A stretch of DNA of 64,000 bases from Pseudomonas baltica (GTDB lineage: Bacteria > Pseudomonadota > Gammaproteobacteria > Pseudomonadales > Pseudomonadaceae), in the NCBI RefSeq assembly GCF_031880315.1, contig NZ_CP134771.1:6077001-6141000 (forward strand), given 5' to 3'. The notes below the pieces were generated by a model. It was given only the letters and a program-made list of their open reading frames with translations. It searched no databases and was not told the origin of the DNA. The translations under genes and the position numbers were made by a program. Each line of letters starts with the position of its first letter. The first letter of the stretch is position 1. Of the stretch, positions 43,855-52,107 are shown piece by piece.

Positions 43855-44445
43855 TCATCCGCGCTTGCGAATGATCATGCGCTGGATGCGCTTGCCGGAC
43901 GCTTCGCTCAGGTCTTCGCGATCCAGCAGCACCCGGTGGCCGAGGCATTCCTGGAGGATCAGCGATTTATCGAAGGCCGAATACAGGCGACGATGCTGAT
44001 CGCGCTTGGCGCTGCCTTTCATCACGCGCCAACTGATATAGAGCACGCCGCCCGGCACCAGCAGGTCGAGCATGCGCGCCACCGAGGGGCGGATCAGGCG
44101 CAGGTCAAGGTGCATGATCACCGACTCGCAGAGGATGTTCTGGAAGCGTTCGCTGACAATGTTGGCCAGATCCGGCAGCGAGGACAGCTCGAAACGCAGG
44201 TTCGGGTAGCGATAGCGGGCGTGGTCGAGCAACAGGTCGCTGGCGTCATAACCCACGGTGTCGAAACCGGCGTTGTTGAGCCATGCCACGTCACGCCCGG
44301 CGCCGCAGCCGATATCGGCAGTGAGGCCAGGAGTGAAGAAGGTGTTCAGCAGGGTGTAGAGATCGCTGGGTTGCGGTTGCTCGTGCCAGTGCTGGGCGAA
44401 GGGCTTGGCGTAGACGTTATACGCGTTGAGGGTGTCGACATCCAT
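43855..44445 (-). CDS. Class I SAM-dependent methyltransferase
   Basis: 196-residue Rossmann-fold methyltransferase. The SAM motif I is LTADIGCGAGRDVAWLNNAG, motif II FDTVGYDASDLLLDHARYRY, and the region SVIMHLDLRLIRPSVARMLD LLVPGG lies before the C-terminal strands. It resembles the YcgJ/tellurite-type group; substrate unknown. Convergent with ilvE and separated by its terminator; it precedes the carboxypeptidase gene in the same direction (minus) downstream of it by 142 bp. Confidence 0.82.
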   Translation of the reverse strand: MDVDTLNAYNVYAKPFAQHWHEQPQPSDLYTLLNTFFTPGLTADIGCGAGRDVAWLNNAGFDTVGYDASDLLLDHARYRYPNLRFELSSLPDLANIVSERFQNILCESVIMHLDLRLIRPSVARMLDLLVPGGVLYISWRVMKGSAKRDQHRRLYSAFDKSLILQECLGHRVLLDREDLSEASGKRIQRMIIRKRG

Positions 44446-44587
44446 GGCACATCTCCAAACAGGCTTTGGACTAAAGCCTGTTGCTGAATGTGCCAGTATT
44501 CCCCCGGCGACTGCAAGGGGGATTCGGGTTTCAGCTTTGATACTCGAGTGTTCTCAAGGGGTCATTTGCATCGATACACAACGCACC

Positions 44588-45772
44588 TCAGAACTTCGAC
44601 GCAAAAAACATCCGAATCCCATCCAGCAAACGATGCAACCAGCCACCCTGAGGCGTGTCGGCCAAGGTCACCAGTGGCCGCGATACCAGCTTGTCGGTGC
44701 CATCGAACACGTCATAGCTGCCGACCACCGTGCCCACCGGCAATGGCGCGACCAGGTCCGGGTTGAGGTTGACGTGCGCGTTGAAATTCTGATGGCTGCG
44801 GCGCGGCAGGGTCAGCACCAAGTCGCTGGCCAGGCCGACCGGGACGGTATCGGCGGCGCCTTTCCACACATGCGGCTGTGCAAGCACCGCCCGGCCGTTC
44901 TGCAACTTGGCGTTTTCATAGAAACGGAAGCCGTAGGTCAGCAAGGTTTCGGTGTCCGAGGCTCGGTTGGCCATGCTGGTGGAGCCGAACACCGCCGTGA
45001 TCAGGCGCTCGCCATTGCGCACCGCCGAGGTCACCATGCAGTAGCCGGCGGCGTCGGTGTGGCCGGTCTTGAGGCCGTCGACCGAGGCGTCGCGCCATAG
45101 CAGCAGGTTGCGGTTCGGCTGGCGAATCCCGCCCCAGGTGAAGTACTTGTTGGCGTACAGCGGGTAGTAGGCGGGTTCGTCGTGAATGATCGACTGAGCC
45201 AGCACCGCCATGTCGTGGGCCGACGAGTAGTGGTCGTCGATCGGCAGGCCGGTGGGGTTCATGAAGTGGGAGTTGGTCATGCCCAGCTTCTGCGCGGTCT
45301 GGTTCATCATCCCGGCGAAAGCGTCTTCGCTGCCGGCGATGCGTTCGGAGAGCGCCACGGCGGCATCGTTGCCGGAATCGATCACCACGCCGTGCATCAA
45401 GTCGTCGACGCTGATCTGGCTGTTGGGGGTGATGAACATCCGCGAGCCGCCAGTGCGCCAGGCGTTATCGCTGATGGTGACCTTGTCGTCAGGCTTGAGA
45501 CGTCCGGCCATGAGTTCATGGGTGGTGATGTACACCGTCATCAACTTGGTAAGGCTGGCCGGTGGCAGGCGCTCGTCGGGGTTCTGGCTGCTGATGATGG
45601 TGCCGGTGGTGGCGTCCATCATTACCCAGGACCGCGCGCCCAGTTGCGGCGGTGCAGGAATCATCGGCTCGGCGCTGCGCAGGGTTGCGGAGACGGGGCC
45701 GTCGGCAAGGGCCAAAGGTGTGATGGCGGCACAGGCGAGGGCGAGGGGCAACGGCAGCAAGCGAAAGGTCAC
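44588..45772 (-). CDS. dacC: D-alanyl-D-alanine carboxypeptidase (PBP5/6 family)
   Basis: 394-residue periplasmic peptidase that trims the terminal D-Ala of peptidoglycan stem peptides. Signal peptide (TFRLLPLPLALACAAITPLA LA), then the S11 penicillin-binding domain with SLTK (active serine), SGN and KTG (DGLKTGHTDAAGY) motifs, a beta-rich C-terminal domain, and an amphipathic C-terminal helix (WLHRLLDGIRMFFASKF) that anchors it to the inner membrane. GTG 45772 is chosen because it places the signal peptide at the start; upstream in-frame sequence does not look like a leader. The dacC symbol is by family (DacA/DacC group); the exact paralogue is not certain. Confidence 0.9.
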   Translation of the reverse strand: MTFRLLPLPLALACAAITPLALADGPVSATLRSAEPMIPAPPQLGARSWVMMDATTGTIISSQNPDERLPPASLTKLMTVYITTHELMAGRLKPDDKVTISDNAWRTGGSRMFITPNSQISVDDLMHGVVIDSGNDAAVALSERIAGSEDAFAGMMNQTAQKLGMTNSHFMNPTGLPIDDHYSSAHDMAVLAQSIIHDEPAYYPLYANKYFTWGGIRQPNRNLLLWRDASVDGLKTGHTDAAGYCMVTSAVRNGERLITAVFGSTSMANRASDTETLLTYGFRFYENAKLQNGRAVLAQPHVWKGAADTVPVGLASDLVLTLPRRSHQNFNAHVNLNPDLVAPLPVGTVVGSYDVFDGTDKLVSRPLVTLADTPQGGWLHRLLDGIRMFFASKF

Positions 45773-45889
45773 GGACGGCGGGCCTTGAGTGAATATGAAA
45801 AAAAGGTCGCACACGGTAGGCCAGAGCCAGCGGCCGCTCAACGGGGGCGAGATTAAATAAAAGTTACTGGACGCGATGCAGCGCTTGAG

Positions 45890-46564
45890 TCATGCGGCCT
45901 GCAGCCGATAGCCGCCGTCGCGCAAGGTCAGCAGGGTCGGTGCGCCGGGGCCGACGAGCTTGCGGCGCAGGCGATCGATGTGCACTTCGATGATCTGGTT
46001 GCCGGGGTCGAAGGGGTAGCCCCACACCTGTTCGAACAGCATGGTGCTGGTCACCCGCTGGCCGATATTACGCAGCAGAAACGCCAGCAGCTTGACCTCC
46101 GAGGGCAGCAGTTCCAGCGCCTGACCATCGCGCGTGACCCGCTGGGTATCGAGTTCCAGATGCAAGGGCCCGCTGACCAGCGATGCAGACAGGTTCGCAT
46201 CCTCGCCACGGCGCTGCAGCATGGCCAGCCGCGCTGCCAGTTCGCCACTGGTGAAAGGTTTGGTCAGGTAGTCGTCGCCGCTGCTGCGCAGGTGCTCGAC
46301 GCTGGCGTCTACCCCGGCGGGCACGCTGAGCATCAGGATCGGCGTGTGGATATGCTGCTCGCGCAGGGTGGCGACGATGGTCAGGCCGTCGATGTCGGAT
46401 AATCGCCGGGCCAGGATGATGCTGTCGTACCGGCCCGCTACGGCCATGGCCAGGCCGGTAGAGCCGTTGTCGGCCCATTGCACGCTGAACCCGTGCCCCT
46501 TGAGCTCCGCCATCACGGCCTGGGCCGTGACTTCATCCTGTTCGATTACCAGCACATACTTCAT
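45890..46564 (-). CDS. Atypical OmpR-type response regulator lacking phospho-acceptor Asp
   Basis: 224-residue protein with a receiver (1-115) and a winged-helix DNA-binding domain (130-223; ELLPSEVKLLAFLLRNIGQ, EVHIDRLRRKL, LTLRDGGYRLQA). In the receiver, the phosphorylation site reads YDSIILARRLSDIDGL, with Ala52 where OmpR-family proteins have Asp, and one of the acidic-pocket residues is Gln9 (VIEQDEV). The switch Ser80 and Lys102 (YLTKPF) remain. Phosphorylation is therefore unlikely, and no histidine kinase adjoins it, so it probably acts as a constitutive or ligand-controlled regulator. Divergent from the chalcone-isomerase-like gene. Confidence 0.88.
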   Translation of the reverse strand: MKYVLVIEQDEVTAQAVMAELKGHGFSVQWADNGSTGLAMAVAGRYDSIILARRLSDIDGLTIVATLREQHIHTPILMLSVPAGVDASVEHLRSSGDDYLTKPFTSGELAARLAMLQRRGEDANLSASLVSGPLHLELDTQRVTRDGQALELLPSEVKLLAFLLRNIGQRVTSTMLFEQVWGYPFDPGNQIIEVHIDRLRRKLVGPGAPTLLTLRDGGYRLQAA

Positions 46565-46790
46565 TGACGGCTCCGCTGCGTATCGGGCCGAAGGAACAGC
46601 CGTTCGGCCGGGCACACCTGGCGATATACCCTGTTCTCAGCCTAAGGGCGGTGCGTGGCGGCGGTAAATTAACTAATGTTTAATGCCCTTGCCCCTGTAT
46701 GCGCGGCCTGCGGTCCGTTATGCGCAGTTGTGCATTGGCGGCTTTGCCTATAGCGTCTGTGATCCACGGGCGATACGACTGGAGTGGTAG

Positions 46791-47330
46791 ATGAAGCTGT
46801 TCAGCCGTCTGACGTTACTGGTGACTTCGATGCTTGCCGTGTTGCTGCTGAGCCCCGCAGCACTGGCCGGCTGGCACACCGCGCTGGCGAACGCCCACCT
46901 GCTGGGCGCCGGGGACTTTCGCAAATTCGGCTTTCTGGTCTATACCGCGCGACTGTATACCCCGGCCGACCATCTGGACGACAGCACTCCCTTCGCCCTT
47001 GAATTGACCTACCACAGGTCGATCAAGGGCGACGCCCTGGTGGACGCCAGCATCAATGAAATCAAGCGTATCCAAGGCAGCGCAGTCAGTGCCGAGCAGC
47101 TGCAACGCTGGCGTGAACAGATGCAGCAGTCGTTCGTCGACGTAGAGGAAGGCAGCCGACTGACCGGCGTGTTTCTGCCGGGGCAAGGTGCACAGTTCTA
47201 CGTCGGCGACCAGCTCAAGAGCGAGATCAAGGACCTGACCTACGCCAAGGCGTTCTTCGCCATCTGGCTCGATCCGCGCAGCCGCGATCCGGATCTGCGC
47301 GCGCAGTTGCTGGGCACAAGCAAGAACTAG
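46791..47330 (+). CDS. Chalcone isomerase-like periplasmic protein
   Basis: 179-residue secreted protein with a signal peptide (LTLLVTSMLAVLLLSPAALA, mature end GWHTAL). The mature domain matches the bacterial chalcone-isomerase-like family (PF16036): FRKFGFLVYTARLYTPADHL, FALELTYHRSIKGDALVDAS, LTGVFLPGQGAQFYVGD. These proteins bind fatty acids or other lipophilic ligands rather than chalcones. It runs toward the 2-hydroxyacid dehydrogenase gene with only about 35 bp between them, so they may be co-transcribed, without an evident functional link. Confidence 0.82.
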   Translation: MKLFSRLTLLVTSMLAVLLLSPAALAGWHTALANAHLLGAGDFRKFGFLVYTARLYTPADHLDDSTPFALELTYHRSIKGDALVDASINEIKRIQGSAVSAEQLQRWREQMQQSFVDVEEGSRLTGVFLPGQGAQFYVGDQLKSEIKDLTYAKAFFAIWLDPRSRDPDLRAQLLGTSKN

Positions 47331-47365
47331 CTGCCGATTCATTAACATTCATGGAGCGTCTGGAC

Positions 47366-48298
47366 ATGTCATCCGAATCCATACCGCTGGCACTGCTGGT
47401 GCCCATGCCGGACACCGTGGTACAGCGACTGCAGCAGCGTTTCGAGGTATTGAACCCCGCTGCCGAGGCCCTGAGCGATGCTCAATCGGCCCGCGTACAG
47501 GCGGTACTGACCAACGGCTCGCGGGGCTTGAGTGCTGCCGAGATCGACGCCATTCCGGCGCTGCGGATCGCCAGTGCCATGGGCGCCGGTCACGAGAACA
47601 TCGATCATCAGCATGCCGCTCAGCGCGGTATCGCGGTGACCCACGGTGGCGGTGCCAATGCCGATATCGTTGCCGACCACGCCATGGCGCTGTTGGGCGC
47701 AGTGGTGCGGCGCATTCCGCAGATGGATCGCCTGGCCCGGGCCGGCTGCGATCGCAACACCCTGCCCAGCGACCCCGGCTTGCACCGGCGCCGCCTCGGC
47801 CTGGTGGGCGCCGGCCATATCGGCCGCTGCCTGGCCAAGCGTGCGGGCGGCTACGACATGGACATCGGCTATCACAGCCGCAACCCGGTGACGGATTGGC
47901 CGCCGCGCTACTTCGCCGACCTGACGGCCCTGGCGCACTGGTGCGATTTTCTCGTAGTGGCGGTGCCCGGTGGCGCGGCGACCTTGCACCTGATCGACAG
48001 CTCGATCCTGCAAGCGCTGGGCCCTGAAGGCTACCTGGTGAACGTCGGCCGCGGCTCAGTGGTGGACACCACGGCATTGGCGACAGCGTTGCGCGAGGGC
48101 GTGATCGCCGGGGCAGCGCTGGATGTCTACGAAAGCGAGCCCGCTCGGCCCGAGGCGCTGTTGGAGTTCGAGAATCTGGTACTGACCCCGCACATCGCCG
48201 GCCGCTCCGATTCGGCCTGGGCCGGGCAGACGGAGCTGTTCATCGATAACGTCGAGCGTTATCTGGCAGGGCAGGCGATGGTCAATCCGGTGAGGTGA
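47366..48298 (+). CDS. D-2-hydroxyacid dehydrogenase (GhrB/hydroxypyruvate reductase-like)
   Basis: 310-residue NAD(P)-dependent oxidoreductase reducing 2-oxo acids such as glyoxylate and hydroxypyruvate. Cofactor loop GLVGAGHIGRCLAKRA followed by YHSRNP, in which Ser-Arg suggests NADPH preference. Catalytic residues Arg (NVGRGSVVDTTALA), Glu (LDVYESEPARPEALLEFENL) and His (LTPHIAGRSDSAWAGQ) are present. The ATG at 47366 is preferred to 47351 because only the former has a Shine-Dalgarno (TGGAG) upstream. Follows the chalcone-isomerase-like gene on the same strand. Confidence 0.88.
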   Translation: MSSESIPLALLVPMPDTVVQRLQQRFEVLNPAAEALSDAQSARVQAVLTNGSRGLSAAEIDAIPALRIASAMGAGHENIDHQHAAQRGIAVTHGGGANADIVADHAMALLGAVVRRIPQMDRLARAGCDRNTLPSDPGLHRRRLGLVGAGHIGRCLAKRAGGYDMDIGYHSRNPVTDWPPRYFADLTALAHWCDFLVVAVPGGAATLHLIDSSILQALGPEGYLVNVGRGSVVDTTALATALREGVIAGAALDVYESEPARPEALLEFENLVLTPHIAGRSDSAWAGQTELFIDNVERYLAGQAMVNPVR

Positions 48299-48567
48299 TT
48301 CCCCATCAGGAGCAAGGATAGCTCCAAACGAATTTTTGGCGGAACTCTGAATTAACCGAATAGTCCGATATGCTTTTTAATTCTTGAATGCGATAAAAAA
48401 ATTATTTTTAATAATAATTCACCTGTCATAAATTGCCTCCCGTCGCCAGCGGTCCACCGCAACGAGCCCATTAGGGGCTCAAGTCCATTCGGATGTACGG
48501 CAAGCCATCGCTTGCCTTCGAGCCCCAGCAGAAACTCAAGACTTTCATGTCTGCACTGGAATCGAGC

Positions 48568-49920
48568 ATGAACACCTCTTCACAGCTGGCAATGGCCATT
48601 GCCCTCGGCATCGCCGCCCAACAAGCGGGCGCCGCCGGTTTCATCGACGACAGCAAGGCCACGCTGAGCCTCAAAAACCTCGACTTGTCCAACGACATTC
48701 GCGAGAGTCAAGGCAAGGTTGGCAACAGCGCCTACAGCGGCCAGGTACACAACTGGGGCCAGGCCTTCGTGCTCAAGGTGCAGTCTGGTTATACCGAAGG
48801 TGCCGTGGGCTTTGGCCTGGATGCGCTGGGCACCTATGCGGTGCGGCTGGACGGTGGCGGCAAAGTCGGCAAGGCCGGCGAGGACCGCAGCCCAGGCAAC
48901 CTGTTTCCTACCGATGGGGGCCATGATGCCGACCAGTTCGGGCGTCTGGGGCTGACTGGCAAGGTGCGCTTCGCCAAGACCGAGGTCAAGACCGGCACCC
49001 TGATCCCTAACTTGCCGATCCTCGTGCCCAACGATGGCCGCCTGTTGCCGCAGACGTTCGAGGGTACGCAATTCATCAGCAAGGATATCGATCACCTGAC
49101 CTTCACCGGCGGGCTGATCGAGCACGCTGTCGGCCGTGCTTCGACCAACAGCACCGGGCTCGCGGTCAGTGGCGGTACTCAGCAAAGCAACAAGTTCTGG
49201 TTCGCCGGTGGCGATTATGCCGTCACCAAGAGCCTCACCGCGCAGTACTACTACGCGAACCTTGAAGACTACTACACCCAGCACTTCGCCGGCCTGACCC
49301 ACATCTGGGCCATCGACAAGAGCCAATCGTTCAAGACCGACCTGCGCTTCTTCCACACCGGTTCCGACGGCGCCAACGGCAGTGCTTCCGGGCGCGCCGA
49401 AGGCTACAAGACGAGCGGGTATGCACGCACCCCCGGCGAGATCCAGAACAACACCTGGAGCGCGTCGTTCACCTACGCGCTGGGCGGCCACAGCTTCATG
49501 GCCGGCCATCAGCGGGTCTCGGAAGGCAGCAACTTCGTGCAGCTCAACCAGGGCAGCCTGGTCAACGAAGGTGCCGGCGGCGGTACCACCTACCTGATCA
49601 CCGACCGTTTGATCTCCAACTTCGCCCGTGCCGGGGAGAACACCAGCTTTGCCCAGTACATCTATGACTTCGCAGGCCTTGGGCTGCCGGGCCTGAAGTT
49701 CTCGACCATTTACCTCAATGGCCAGAACATCAAGGCGACGGCGGGCGGTGATCAGAACGAATGGGAGCGCGACATCGCTCTGGATTACGTGATCCAGGAA
49801 GGTACGTTCAAAGGCGTGGGCATCGGTGTGCGCAACGGTTCGTTCCGCACCAATGCGACAGGGGCCAGCGACATCGACCACAACCGCTTGATCCTCACCT
49901 ATCAGCTGGCGTTGTTCTAG
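48568..49920 (+). CDS. OprD-family outer-membrane porin
   Basis: 450-residue 18-strand porin of the OprD/BenF group, allowing uptake of specific small substrates. The mature N-terminus GFIDDSKATLSLKNLDLSND is diagnostic; GFGLDALGTYAVRLDGGGK, TLIPNLPILVPNDGRLLPQT and the terminal strand IDHNRLILTYQLALF follow the family order. Start uncertain: ATG 48568 gives a signal peptide of about 24 residues with an unusually neutral n-region; ATG 48547 is an alternative. The 269-bp upstream region is AT-rich (48390-48425). The substrate cannot be told; a neighbouring catabolic operon in decay lies just downstream, on the other strand. Confidence 0.88.
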   Translation: MNTSSQLAMAIALGIAAQQAGAAGFIDDSKATLSLKNLDLSNDIRESQGKVGNSAYSGQVHNWGQAFVLKVQSGYTEGAVGFGLDALGTYAVRLDGGGKVGKAGEDRSPGNLFPTDGGHDADQFGRLGLTGKVRFAKTEVKTGTLIPNLPILVPNDGRLLPQTFEGTQFISKDIDHLTFTGGLIEHAVGRASTNSTGLAVSGGTQQSNKFWFAGGDYAVTKSLTAQYYYANLEDYYTQHFAGLTHIWAIDKSQSFKTDLRFFHTGSDGANGSASGRAEGYKTSGYARTPGEIQNNTWSASFTYALGGHSFMAGHQRVSEGSNFVQLNQGSLVNEGAGGGTTYLITDRLISNFARAGENTSFAQYIYDFAGLGLPGLKFSTIYLNGQNIKATAGGDQNEWERDIALDYVIQEGTFKGVGIGVRNGSFRTNATGASDIDHNRLILTYQLALF

Positions 49921-49965
49921 TAGACGGCGAGGGCGGGAGCGTGATTGCCGCCCACAGCCGGCGTG

Positions 49966-50102
49966 CTAACGAAACGCCGGCACGACCCGCTCAATGAACA
50001 ACTTCAGGGATTTTTCTTTTCGGCGTGCGGCAGGCCGCTGTCGCACCAGAAGCCGAACGCGTCCACGCCCAGTCGTTGATGCCGGTATTGCCAGTGCAAC
50101 AT
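49966..50102 (-). pseudogene. Scar of a luciferase-like (LLM) flavin monooxygenase
   Basis: Only the C-terminal tail remains. Just after the GntR stop, one frame reads RLGVDAFGFWCDSLPHAEKK and, after a frameshift in a run of A residues, the next frame reads SLKLFIERVVPAFR followed by TAG. Together they match the end of LLM-class flavin monooxygenases (consensus like FSYGGMPYEMAERSMRLFAEKVMP). It follows a flavin reductase and GntR gene on the same strand, the expected partners of such an oxygenase. The rest of the gene is deleted. Confidence 0.6.
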
Positions 50103-50855
50103 TCAGCGCGCGATACGCGGTTCCTTGAGCATCACCGGCGTGGCGATCTCGTGCACCTTGGCGTTGCCTTCCTGCTCGCCGCGCAGATAATCCAGCGCCA
50201 CCTTGGCGGCCGCGCGCACGTGGTCGACCGATGCCTGGTGAGCGGCCAGGGCATCGCCGCTCTTGATCGCCGCGACGATGCGCTGCATCTCTTCGTTACT
50301 GGCGCTGCGGCGGTTTGCCTGGGACATCGACGTGGCCCGCAGGTAGCTGATGCGCGCCTGCAATTGGCGCAGCTGAGTGGCCGCGACCTTGTTGCCGGCG
50401 CCTTCGAGCAGCACATCGTAGAAACCCTGAACCGAATCCAGTACCGCTGGCAGCTCCTGCTCTTCAAGGGCCCTGCGATTGACCTCCAGGGCCTTCTCAA
50501 GGGCGCGGATGTCCTTGGCCTTGGCGTTGAGGGTGAACAGCTGCACGATCAAGCCCTCCAGCACACATTGCAGCTCATAGATGTCACAAGCGTCGGCCCA
50601 GGTGATGATCGCTACGCTCGGGCCCTTGGCGTCGGCGAATTCCACCAGGCCTTCGGACTCGAGGTGGCGTAGCGCTTCGCGTACTGACGTGCGGCTGACA
50701 CCCAGACGTTCGCAGAGGTCGCGCTCTACCAGGCGGTCGCCGGGCAGCAGCTGGAAATTCATGATGGCGCCGCGCAGTTTGTCCAGGACGATTTCGCGCA
50801 GGGTGACGGGGTTGCGATGGACCTTGAAGCTATCGTCAAGTGGCAGGCGTTTCAT
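50103..50855 (-). CDS. GntR/FadR-family regulator of a decayed operon
   Basis: 250-residue regulator. Winged helix: IVLDKLRGAIMNFQLLPGDR, LCERLGVSRTSVREALRHLE, SEGLVEFADAKGPSVAIIT; the C-terminal FCD domain (ELQCVLEGLIVQLFTLNAKA) is intact. It is preceded on the same strand by the flavin reductase gene and followed by a monooxygenase scar. The palindrome ATGGTATACCAT at 51566-51577, typical for this regulator class, probably is its operator. So the regulator and operator survive although most enzymes are gone. The ATG at 50855 is used. Confidence 0.87.
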   Translation of the reverse strand: MKRLPLDDSFKVHRNPVTLREIVLDKLRGAIMNFQLLPGDRLVERDLCERLGVSRTSVREALRHLESEGLVEFADAKGPSVAIITWADACDIYELQCVLEGLIVQLFTLNAKAKDIRALEKALEVNRRALEEQELPAVLDSVQGFYDVLLEGAGNKVAATQLRQLQARISYLRATSMSQANRRSASNEEMQRIVAAIKSGDALAAHQASVDHVRAAAKVALDYLRGEQEGNAKVHEIATPVMLKEPRIAR

Positions 50856-50956
50856 CGGGTCCGCTCTGGTTGTGGCTGTGCTGGGCACGAAAGGCACCGA
50901 ACGCCACTCAGGGCGCTCGGCATCGGGCAGTTTATCACGGGGGTAGGGGCGGGGCC

Positions 50957-51442
50957 TCAGCAGAACGCCGGCAGCGCGCCGAGCTTGCCACGGTGATAGA
51001 TCATCGGTGTGACGGGTTCGTGCGGCAGGATCAGATTGGTCACCTTGCCGACCACGATGGCGTGATCGCCGCCCTCGTATTCGCGCCAAAGCTCGCACTC
51101 AATGATGGCCGTGGCGCCTTCCAGCAACGGATTACCCTGCTCGCTGAGTGTCCACTCGATTGCCTTGGCCTTGTCTTTGCCCTTGCTGGCAAAGGCGTAG
51201 GCGTGAGCCTGTTGCGGCCCGCTGAGCAAGTGAATGGCGAAGCGCTTGCTGGCGCGCAGCACAGGGTAAGTGTCGGAGCTGTAGCTGGGGCAGAACAGCA
51301 CCAGGGCCGGGTCCAGCGACAGGGCGCTGAAAGCGCTGGCGGTGATGCCGACGATGCCGCCCTCGGCGTCCAGCGCGGTGACCACGGTCACGCCGGACGG
51401 AAACGAGGCCATCACTTCTTTATAAAGACTGGGGTCGATCAT
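50957..51442 (-). CDS. Flavin reductase (NAD(P)H:FMN) family protein
   Basis: 161-residue flavin reductase-like domain protein (FMN-binding split barrel). MASFPSGVTVVTALDAEGGI, GITASAFSALSLDPALVLFC, RASKRFAIHLLS and DHAIVVGKVTNLILP follow the reductase component of two-component monooxygenases such as HpaC/NtaB. It would supply reduced FMN to a partner oxygenase, but the oxygenase nearby is only a scar, so it may be orphaned or serve another enzyme. It starts 13 bp after the stop of an aldehyde dehydrogenase remnant. Confidence 0.85.
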   Translation of the reverse strand: MIDPSLYKEVMASFPSGVTVVTALDAEGGIVGITASAFSALSLDPALVLFCPSYSSDTYPVLRASKRFAIHLLSGPQQAHAYAFASKGKDKAKAIEWTLSEQGNPLLEGATAIIECELWREYEGGDHAIVVGKVTNLILPHEPVTPMIYHRGKLGALPAFC

Positions 51443-51455
51443 GATCAGGTACCTG

Positions 51456-51551
51456 TCAATGCATCACGAAGGGATCAGGCATGGGCGCCTGGATGAGGTT
51501 GATCCACACCGTTTTCAGTTCGGTGTAGGCCAGCACGGAATCGACTCGGCC
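51456..51551 (-). pseudogene. Scar of an aldehyde dehydrogenase C-terminus
   Basis: The 31 codons before a TGA encode a sequence ending DSVLAYTELKTVWINLIQ followed by APMPDPFVMH, which is the characteristic C-terminal tail of a group of NAD-dependent aldehyde dehydrogenases. Nothing of the catalytic domain remains: 15 bp further upstream is an operator-like palindrome. The stop is 13 bp from the flavin reductase start, the spacing of a former operon. A deletion fused the operon's promoter region to the very end of the gene. Confidence 0.65.
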
Positions 51552-51577
51552 ATGTATATGGTCTGATGGTATACCAT
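51550..51577. promoter_or_regulatory. GntR-type operator pair of the decayed operon
   Basis: ATGGTATACCAT (51566-51577) is a perfect 12-bp palindrome with the TGGTATACCA core common to FCD-type GntR operators; CCATGTATATGG (51550-51561) is a second, imperfect copy 16 bp away centre to centre. They lie immediately upstream of the aldehyde dehydrogenase scar and the flavin reductase/GntR genes, on the side where the operon promoter would be. Confidence 0.55.
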
Positions 51578-51702
51578 AAGTTTGACTGTGCAAACGCTAT
51601 TTATCTTGGTCGGCGCTGTTTGCGAGGCAGGCGTTGCAGGTCGGAAAAACCTTGTGCTCGCCACGGATCCGGCTACCCTCCATGCCTCGCCCTCTATAGC
51701 CC

Positions 51703-52011
51703 ATGGAATTGCCTTTGATCACGTTGCACCCCATCACCGATGCTGCACCGCCTGATGCGGTGAGCTGTACTACCTGCGCGGCCAAATGCTGCCGCCTGGA
51801 AGTGATGTTGATCACCGACACCGGGGTGCCGGAGCGCTTTATCGAGGTCGATGACTGGGGCTCGGAGACCATGGCGCGGCTCGACGATGGCTGGTGCGCG
51901 GCGCTCGACCGCCGCACCATGAGCTGCAGCATCTACCGTCAGCGGCCGCTGATCTGTCGGGAATTCGAGATGGGCGGCGACGATTGCCTTGAAGAGCGTG
52001 TGGCGCCTTGA
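51703..52011 (+). CDS. YkgJ-family cysteine-cluster protein
   Basis: 102-residue protein with eight conserved-type cysteines, starting with the pattern CTTCAAKCCRLEV and continuing WCAALDRRTMSCSIYRQRPL ICREFEMGGDDC. This is the YkgJ/UPF0153 zinc- or iron-cluster family, of unknown function. The ATG at 51703 is the only convincing start. It is followed on the same strand by a carboxylesterase gene about 96 bp away. Confidence 0.85.
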   Translation: MELPLITLHPITDAAPPDAVSCTTCAAKCCRLEVMLITDTGVPERFIEVDDWGSETMARLDDGWCAALDRRTMSCSIYRQRPLICREFEMGGDDCLEERVAP

Positions 52012-52107
52012 TGAATGTTTGCGTCAGGCGCTCATGGCGGCGCTGCAAGCGCGCGGCATGGGCGCTATGATCGGTGCACCCTCATAGCCCGAAGGCTCTA
52101 TCCCGAC

